Shown here: positions 56,569 through 64,000 of the stretch, in pieces | Layout of the letters: every line of letters begins with the position of its first letter | How positions within the stretch are numbered: position 1 is the first letter of the stretch | NCBI GenBank assembly: GCA_028752905.1 | Contig: JAQNBH010000002.1 | Coordinates: 36,734,075 to 36,798,074, forward strand | Source: Cladorhizidae sp. MBARI D1340-BT2 | Lineage: Eukaryota; Porifera; Demospongiae; Poecilosclerida; Cladorhizidae | Length of the DNA stretch: 64,000 bases | Direction of reading: 5' to 3' | Made by a program: the position numbers and the translations under genes | The notes under the pieces: model-generated | What the model saw: the letters and a program-made list of their open reading frames with translations, nothing else | Database searches by the model: none | Told to the model about the DNA's origin: nothing

Positions 56569-57008
56569 TGATCCAGAGGAATATTTGATATTCTCTAACA
56601 CACACACACACAAACTTCCACCCTGACACCATAGTAACATGCTGACTAGCCACGCCCCTTCTCCCAAACATAATGACATGTATTGTAAATTGCAGTCTGC
56701 CATGACCACACCCTTGCACTCCCAGGGCCTGTTCCCAGGTAGTGCAGCTGTAGCAGTGAATTATACATAGGGAGGCCAGCTGCCTGCTTGTGGTGAGGAA
56801 CATGGCCACATCCCCATGAAGATAGCTAACTCTCTTGGCTTGCAAGAGTTAACATCCAGGCTGAAAAATATCACTAAAGATATCCTTCAGACATCGTATT
56901 TCTGAGAAGCTCTTCTAGCTTATGGAGAATATTTTGTGTCTGCCCTGCGTACCTGCAGATAAGCACCTCATGAAACCTTTTCTGTTGATTTGGTATTTAT
57001 CAACCTAT
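56569..57008. other. unique spacer, nothing recognised
   Basis: Single-copy sequence between two arrays. Short minus-strand frames (56,488-56,709 and 56,525-56,845) overlap the 58-bp repeat and show no family. Confidence 0.5.
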
Positions 57009-60000
57009 CAACATACAGTAGGAGTCAAGTCCTCGTGGTGACATAATCTATACGTGATGTTTGAGAGTTAGAATAGTCTACAAGTCTACACACTTACACT
57101 GACATAATGCACACATGATGTTCTGACAGTTAGAATAGTCTACAAGTCCACACACTTACACTGACATAATGCACACATGATGTTCTGACAGTTAGAATAG
57201 TCTACAAGTCTACACACTTACACTGGCATAATGCACACATGATGTTCTGACAGTTAGAATAGTCTACAAGTCCACACACTTACACTGACATAATGCACAC
57301 ATGATGTTCTGACAGTTAGAATAGTCTACAAGTCTACACACTTACACTGGCATAATGCACACATGATGTTCTGACAGTTAGAATAGTCTACAAGTCCACA
57401 CACTTACACTGACATAATGCACACATGATGTTCTGACAGTTAGAATAGTCTACAAGTCTACACACTTACACTGACATAATGCACACATGATGTTCTGACA
57501 GTTAGAATAGTCTACAAGTCCACACACTTACACTGGCATAATGCACACATGATGTTCTGACAGTTAGAATAGTCTACAAGTATACATACTTACACTGACA
57601 TAATGCACACATGATGTTCTGACAGTTAGAATAGTCTACAAGTCCACACACTTACACTGACATAATGCACACATGATGTTCTGACAGTTAGAATAGTCTA
57701 CAAGTCCACACACTTACACTGACATAATGCACACATGATGTTCTGACAGTTAGAATAGTCTACAAGTCTACACACTTACACTGACATAATGCACACATGA
57801 TGTTCTGACAGTTAGAATAGTCTACAAGTCCACACACTTACACTGACATAATGCACACATGATGTTCTGACAGTTAGAATAGTCTACAAGTCCACACACT
57901 TACACTGACATAATGCACACATGATGTTCTGACAGTTAGAATAGTCTACAAGTCCACACACTTACACTGGCATAATGCACACATGATGTTCTGACAGTTA
58001 GAATAGTCTACAAGTCCACACACTTACACTGGCATAATGCACACATGATGTTCTGACAGTTAGAATAGTCTACAAGTCTACACACTTACACTGACATAAT
58101 GCACACATGATGTTCTGACAGTTAGAATAGTCTACAAGTCCACACACTTACACTGGCATAATGCACACATGATGTTCTGACAGTTAGAATAGTCTACAAG
58201 TCCACACACTTACACTGACATAATGCACACATGATGTTCTGACAGTTAGAATAGTCTACAAGTCCACACACTTACACTGGCATAATGCACACATGATGTT
58301 CTGACAGTTAGAATAGTCTACAAGTCCACACACTTACACTGACATAATGCACACATGATGTTCTGACAGTTAGAATAGTCTACAAGTCCACACACTTACA
58401 CTGACATAATGCACACATGATGTTCTGACAGTTAGAATAGTCTACAAGTCTACACACTTACACTGACATAATGCACACATGATGTTCTGACAGTTAGAAT
58501 AGTCTACAAGTCCACACACTTACACTGACATAATGCACACATGATGTTCTGACAGTTAGAATAGTCTACAAGTCCACACACTTACACTGACATAATGCAC
58601 ACATGATGTTCTGACAGTTAGAATAGTCTACAAGTCCACACACTTACACTGGCATAATGCACACATGATGTTCTGACAGTTAGAATAGTCTACAAGTCCA
58701 CACACTTACACTGGCATAATGCACACATGATGTTCTGACAGTTAGAATAGTCTACAAGTCTACACACTTACACTGACATAATGCACACATGATGTTCTGA
58801 CAGTTAGAATAGTCTACAAGTCCACACACTTACACTGGCATAATGCACACATGATGTTCTGACAGTTAGAATAGTCTACAAGTCCACACACTTACACTGA
58901 CATAATGCACACATGATGTTCTGACAGTTAGAATAGTCTACAAGTCCACACACTTACACTGGCATAATGCACACATGATGTTCTGACAGTTAGAATAGTC
59001 TACAAGTCTACACACTTACACTGACATAATGCACACATGATGTTCTGACAGTTAGAATAGTCTACAAGTCTACACACTTACACTGACATAATGCACACAT
59101 GATGTTCTGACAGTTAGAATAGTCTACAAGTCCACACACTTACACTGGCATAATGCACACATGATGTTCTGACAGTTAGAATAGTCTACAAGTCCACACA
59201 CTTACACTGGCATAATGCACACATGATGTTCTGACAGTTAGAATAGTCTACAAGTCCACACACTTACACTGACATAATGCACACATGATGTTCTGACAGT
59301 TAGAATAGTCTACAAGTCCACACACTTACACTGGCATAATGCACACATGATGTTCTGACAGTTAGAATAGTCTACAAGTCTACACACTTACACTGGCATA
59401 ATGCACACATGATGTTCTGACAGTTAGAATAGTCTACAAGTCTACACACTTACACTGACATAATGCACACATGATGTTCTGACAGTTAGAATAGTCTACA
59501 AGTCCACACACTTACACTGGCATAATGCACACATGATGTTCTGACAGTTAGAATAGTCTACAAGTCTACACACTTACACTGACATAATGCACACATGATG
59601 TTCTGACAGTTAGAATAGTCTACAAGTCCACACACTTACACTGACATAATGCACACATGATGTTCTGACAGTTAGAATAGTCTACAAGTCCACACACTTA
59701 CACTGGCATAATGCACACATGATGTTCTGACAGTTAGAATAGTCTACAAGTCCACACACTTACACTGGCATAATGCACACATGATGTTCTAACAGTTAGA
59801 ATAGTCTACAAGTCTACACACTTACACTGACATAATGCACACATGATGTTCTGACAGTTAGAATAGTCTACAAGTCCACACACTTACACTGACATAATGC
59901 ACACATGATGTTCTGACAGTTAGAATAGTCTACAAGTCCACACACTTACACTGACATAATGCACACATGATGTTCTGACAGTTAGAATAGTCTACAAGTC

Positions 60001-61645
60001 TACACACTTACACTGACATAATGCACACATGATGTTCTGACAGTTAGAATAGTCTACAAGTCTACACACTTACACTGACATAATGCACACATGATGTTCT
60101 GACAGTTAGAATAGTCTACAAGTCTACACACTTACACTGACATAATGCACACATGATGTTCTGACAGTTAGAATAGTCTACAAGTCCACACACTTACACT
60201 GGCATAATGCACACATGATGTTCTGACAGTTAGAATAGTCTACAAGTCCACACACTTACACTGGCATAATGCACACATGATGTTCTGACAGTTAGAATAG
60301 TCTACAAGTCCACACACTTACACTGGCATAATGCACACATGATGTTCTGACAGTTAGAATAGTCTACAAGTCCACACACTTACACTGGCATAATGCACAC
60401 ATGATGTTCTGACAGTTAGAATAGTCTACAAGTCCACACACTTACACTGACATAATGCACACATGATGTTCTGACAGTTAGAATAGTCTACAAGTCCACA
60501 CACTTACACTGACATAATGCACACATGATGTTCTGACAGTTAGAATAGTCTACAAGTCTACACACTTACACTGACATAATGCACACATGATGTTCTGACA
60601 GTTAGAATAGTCTACAAGTCTACACACTTACACTGACATAATGCACACATGATGTTCTGACAGTTAGAATAGTCTACAAGTCCACACACTTACACTGGCA
60701 TAATGCACACATGATGTTCTGACAGTTAGAATAGTCTACAAGTCTACACACTTACACTGGCATAATGCACACATGATGTTCTGACAGTTAGAATAGTCTA
60801 CAAGTCCACACACTCACACTGGCATAATGCACACATGATGTTCTGACAGTTAGAATAGTCTACAAGTCCACACACTTACACTGACATAATGCACACATGA
60901 TGTTCTGACAGTTAGAATAGTCTACAAGTCCACACACTTACACTGGCATAATGCACACATGATGTTCTGACAGTTAGAATAGTCTACAAGTCCACACACT
61001 TACACTGGCATAATGCACACATGATGTTCTGACAGTTAGAATAGTCTACAAGTCCACACACTTACACTGACATAATGCACACATGATGTTCTGACAGTTA
61101 GAATAGTCTACAAGTCCACACACTTACACTGACATAATGCACACATGATGTTCTGACAGTTAGAATAGTCTACAAGTCCACACACTTACACTGGCATAAT
61201 GCACACATGATGTTCTGACAGTTAGAATAGTCTACAAGTCCACACACTTACACTGACATAATGCACACATGATGTTCTGACAGTTAGAATAGTCTACAAG
61301 TCCACACACTTACACTGGCATAATGCACACATGATGTTCTGACAGTTAGAATAGTCTACAAGTCCACACACTTACACTGGCATAATGCACACATGATGTT
61401 CTGACAGTTAGAATAGTCTACAAGTCCACACACTTACACTGACATAATGCACACATGATGTTCTGACAGTTAGAATAGTCTACAAGTCTACACACTTACA
61501 CTGACATAATGCACACATGATGTTCTGACAGTTAGAATAGTCTACAAGTCCACACACTTACACTGACATAATGCACACATGATGTTCTGACAGTTAGAAT
61601 AGTCTACAAGTCTACACACTTACACTGACATAATGCACACATGAA
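57009..61645. repeat. 62-bp satellite array (about 75 copies)
   Basis: The unit is GACATAATGCACACATGATG, TTCTGACAGTTAGAATAGTC, TACAAGTCCACACACTTACACT (62 bp). The array is extremely homogeneous. Almost all variation is at two sites: GACATAATG or GGCATAATG, and AAGTCCACAC or AAGTCTACAC. The first units (57,030-57,100) are more diverged. No coding potential. Confidence 0.97.
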
Positions 61646-61699
61646 AAGACAAATTTCGTGATGGAATTCTGTTCCCACAATCTTCCTAATTTTCCCTAT

Positions 61700-61928
61700 C
61701 ATTGGGACACACACTGGACCAACACCACACTGGGTGGACGCTGTTTGAAGTAGGTGGCCATAGCTCTATGGGAACACACACTGGACCAACACCACACTGG
61801 GTGGACGCAGGTTGAAGTAGGTGGCCATAGCTCCATGGTGATACACACTGGACCAAACCACACTGGGTGGACACAGGTTGAAGTAGGTGGCCATAGCTCT
61901 ATGGGGAGACACACTGGACCAAACTCAC
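61700..61928. repeat. 67-bp tandem repeat (about 3.4 copies)
   Basis: Units contain GGACACACACTGGACCAACA, CCACACTGGGTGGACGCAGG and TTGAAGTAGGTGGCCATAGC. Same family as the 56.3-kb repeat, more diverged. Confidence 0.88.
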
Positions 61929-62465
61929 TGGATTAAAAACTAAAAACATTAAATTAGGAGTAGGCTATAAATGGGTCATTTTTTGTTTTGCTTAGGGCTG
62001 AGTTTTTATGTGTTCTATATAACCTCTCAACATGAAATGGAAAAAAAATTGGCCTGGGGTGTAAAATAAAAGTGTGCAAGGTTGTTGTTTTTTTGGGTGG
62101 CCCCAAAATTCAATCAAATTAGTGGAAAAAATTAAAATAGTCATTTTTTTAAGCTGCATGGTTAAATATGGTATCAAAGAAGTAAAATTGCCATGTTTAT
62201 ATTCAAAAGTTTCATTGTTTTTAACCCAGTTCACTTCATTTTCAAAATTCGGCCAAAGGCACTTTTTGAACTCCCAGAATGCACTGATAGGTTCACAGTC
62301 TGCATTATTGTGGTCAGGTTCACTAATGACAGATTCTGTGACGGCAGAAAACATCTGTTGTTGAAACAGCTCTGGCAGCTCTTCTAAAGCTTGTAGCACA
62401 TGAGGGAGACGGGAAGACAACATCTCTAGCAGTTGACTTGATTCTAGAGGAGGCTGAAGTACACA
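61929..62465. other. unassigned sequence with a 143-codon minus-strand frame
   Basis: A minus-strand frame at 61,992-62,423 (MLSSRLPHVLQALEELPELF and on) is A/T-rich in its second half and not recognised. It abuts the plus-strand relic that follows and may be part of that element's 5' region. Confidence 0.35.
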
Positions 62466-62479
62466 AATCTTTTATAGCC

Positions 62480-63858
62480 TCTACAAAGAGAAGCGTTTTA
62501 CTAGACTTGGATACCAGGCAGGTGCGGTCTACGATTGCATTCCCTACCTCAAACAGCTACTCGTACAGACACCATTAAATAATCTTCTTGTTGGAGCATG
62601 TAAGATTTACCTTGATAACGATTTCATAATCGCAGGATTCAAGGCGCTTGCTAATTTTACATACAGGGTGACAATGCCCTTCCTCAACTGCGTCGATAGA
62701 GCAAGCCAGGATTTTCTGGTGAACATCCTTCCCAAGCTCTGCAGTGACCTTGCTGATAAAAAGACAGACACCCTTATCATATATCATGTAGAGTGGACAC
62801 ACGTGAAAATGGAGCATAATGCTCCACAAAGCGATCTCGATCACTTTCTTCTGGGAGAGATGTGTCTCAGGCCGCCAGAGGTGTAGAATTGCAGTGCAAG
62901 CGTGAGTATTGGAGCAGTGACCCAGATACTGCACGAGCAACTCCTCTCCATACATTGACTGTAGACCAACGGAAGAACCTGCCAACAAACAACCTGAATA
63001 CGGAGAGGTACTTGGCCAAGTTTGGTTATCTTGCTGCCCAGTCAGCTCTACATTCTAACAGGCTGTTCAAGGCAAAGAGGATCAAAGATGACCTTATGCT
63101 CATGGATAAGCATCTCAATGAAGTTGAGAGGTCAACCATTGCTGTCCTAAAACACCTAGACTCCATGGAGGTGACGTGGAGTAATAATCAGAAGGGGAAG
63201 AAGAAATAAAGGTTGAGAGAGAACCTGGAAAAGAAAGTGAGGGCCAATCATTTTGTCGATCAACTTCTTGTGAAATGTAAAAAACATGAGGACCAGTTAC
63301 ATTTGTCAAAGAACTGAAGGAGCTTGTCCAAATTTTTTTAACCAGAGCTAAAGACCTGCTTGAGGCAAGAGATCCAATACCAGCGAGTCACACATCTACA
63401 TAATTCAGATGTCCACAGGGTCCTTTACAAGGTCAACAAACTGTCTGAGAATGAAATGATCGAGAACCTAACTGTGATCCTAGGTGATGATTACTAAGCA
63501 GAGGAGGCAGTGGAGTTTCCGTGTGAGGAGGAGATCATGGAAAGACTGACAGAAGCCAAAACCACCGTTCAGGAGGCAGAGATCTCACAGGAAGAACCTG
63601 TGTTCCAGCCTAACCAACCACTTGCTGTTATCTGGGATGAGGGAATCAACAAGAGATGGTATATTGGGTTTTACATTGATGATAATGGGGACGGAAGCTT
63701 CCGGGTGGATCACCTGATACGCGCTGGTACTGGAGATAACCTCTGGCAGTGACCACCTGGCACTGATGATATCCAGGACACTATCCAGCAGCAGATTGTG
63801 CCTGTGCAAGTTTCTGGCACCTGTGACTTTTCTATGAGGAAGCATTGTTTTATGTAAT
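62480..63858 (+). pseudogene. decayed transposon-type coding relic, family not named
   Basis: Plus-strand segments in several frames form one former protein: FTRLGYQAGAVYDCIPYLKQ (62,500), NNLLVGACKIYLDNDFII, FTYRVTMPFLNCVDRASQDF (62,660), WTHVKMEHNAPQSDLDHFLL, ARGVELQCKREYW (62,875), QRKNLPTNNLNTERYLAKFG (62,965), a Lys-rich end near 63,209, then VRANHFVDQLLVKCKKHEDQ (63,240). The C-terminal part reads PLAVIWDEGINKRWYIGFYI (63,620) and GDGSFRVDHLIRAG, then a stop and CDFSMRKHCFM. Similar proteins recur as repetitive families in invertebrate genomes, from memory; the biochemical role is unknown to me. At least three frame changes and two stops make it a pseudogene. An AATAAA lies downstream at 63,913-63,918. 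Confidence 0.5.
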
Positions 63859-64000
63859 GGACCTGAAATACAAGATATGTTTTGTGGAATATGTGGTTAA
63901 ATATTAGTCCAAAATAAATTTCTTGACCAGTAATTGTAATTCTATGATTTTCTAATTACTTTTATGACTTTCTGTGTCCTAAATAACGCTAGAAAAATGT

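Noticed and set aside
1..64000. tRNA, rRNA or snRNA genes.
   Set aside because: No B-box (GGTTCGANNCC-like) with cloverleaf potential and no conserved rRNA or snRNA segments were noticed by eye; a covariance-model scan would be decisive.

Overview
This is an animal (metazoan) nuclear window, most plausibly from a sponge or another early-branching marine invertebrate. The evidence is one long intron-poor NLR immune receptor gene (CARD-like, Death, Ig-like, NACHT and LRR segments), eukaryotic transposon families (Penelope-like, Ty3/gypsy, pogo/Tigger, and a TIR element encoding a GQNKN-motif protein) and very heavy minisatellite content. The taxon is an inference; no rRNA, tRNA or other marker gene was seen.

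Layout. 1-0.9 kb: a possible exon fragment and trinucleotide repeats. 0.96-2.7 kb: a Penelope-like GIY-YIG remnant running into a 29-bp tandem array. 2.9-3.06 kb: a pogo transposase scrap. 3.07-11.65 kb: a 53-bp array of about 160 units. 12.2-12.6 kb: a weak candidate small gene with a TATA box. 12.9-19.2 kb: an A/T-rich satellite split by a 2.67-kb TIR transposon (14,314-16,983), its right part being a 131-bp higher-order repeat. 19.2-25.5 kb: degenerate ~150-bp monomers and a 41-bp array, the latter interrupted by a 702-bp pogo/Tigger element with a TA duplication. 25.5-31 kb: a decayed Ty3/gypsy element on the minus strand, whose gag-protease linker holds a ~90-copy 21-bp array and which is interrupted by an unidentified plus-strand relic with a 90-bp repeat. 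31.6-33.7 kb: a degenerate 67-bp array. 33,819-39,371: a complete, young LTR retrotransposon with the domain order gag-PR-IN-RT-RH (Gmr1-like). 40.46-40.99 kb: a long hairpin with two 258-bp arms. 41.8-47.05 kb: the NLR gene (minus strand) and its probable promoter and 5' leader, which holds a 45-copy 40-bp array. 48-54.95 kb: a 36-bp array open in several frames. 57-61.65 kb: a 62-bp array. 62.5-63.86 kb: a decayed transposon-type coding relic on the plus strand.

By rough addition a little over half of the window is tandem repeat. The arrays have unrelated units (21, 29, 36, 40, 41, 43, 53, 62, 67, 84 and 90 bp). The same tandem process has also acted inside coding sequence: the NLR leucine-rich repeats, the gypsy linker and the 26-kb relic. 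The one convincing host gene is the NLR. The items most worth follow-up are the integrase-before-RT retrotransposon, the TIR element with a candidate D-D-D transposase, the Ig-containing NLR with its repeat-rich leader, and the long hairpin.
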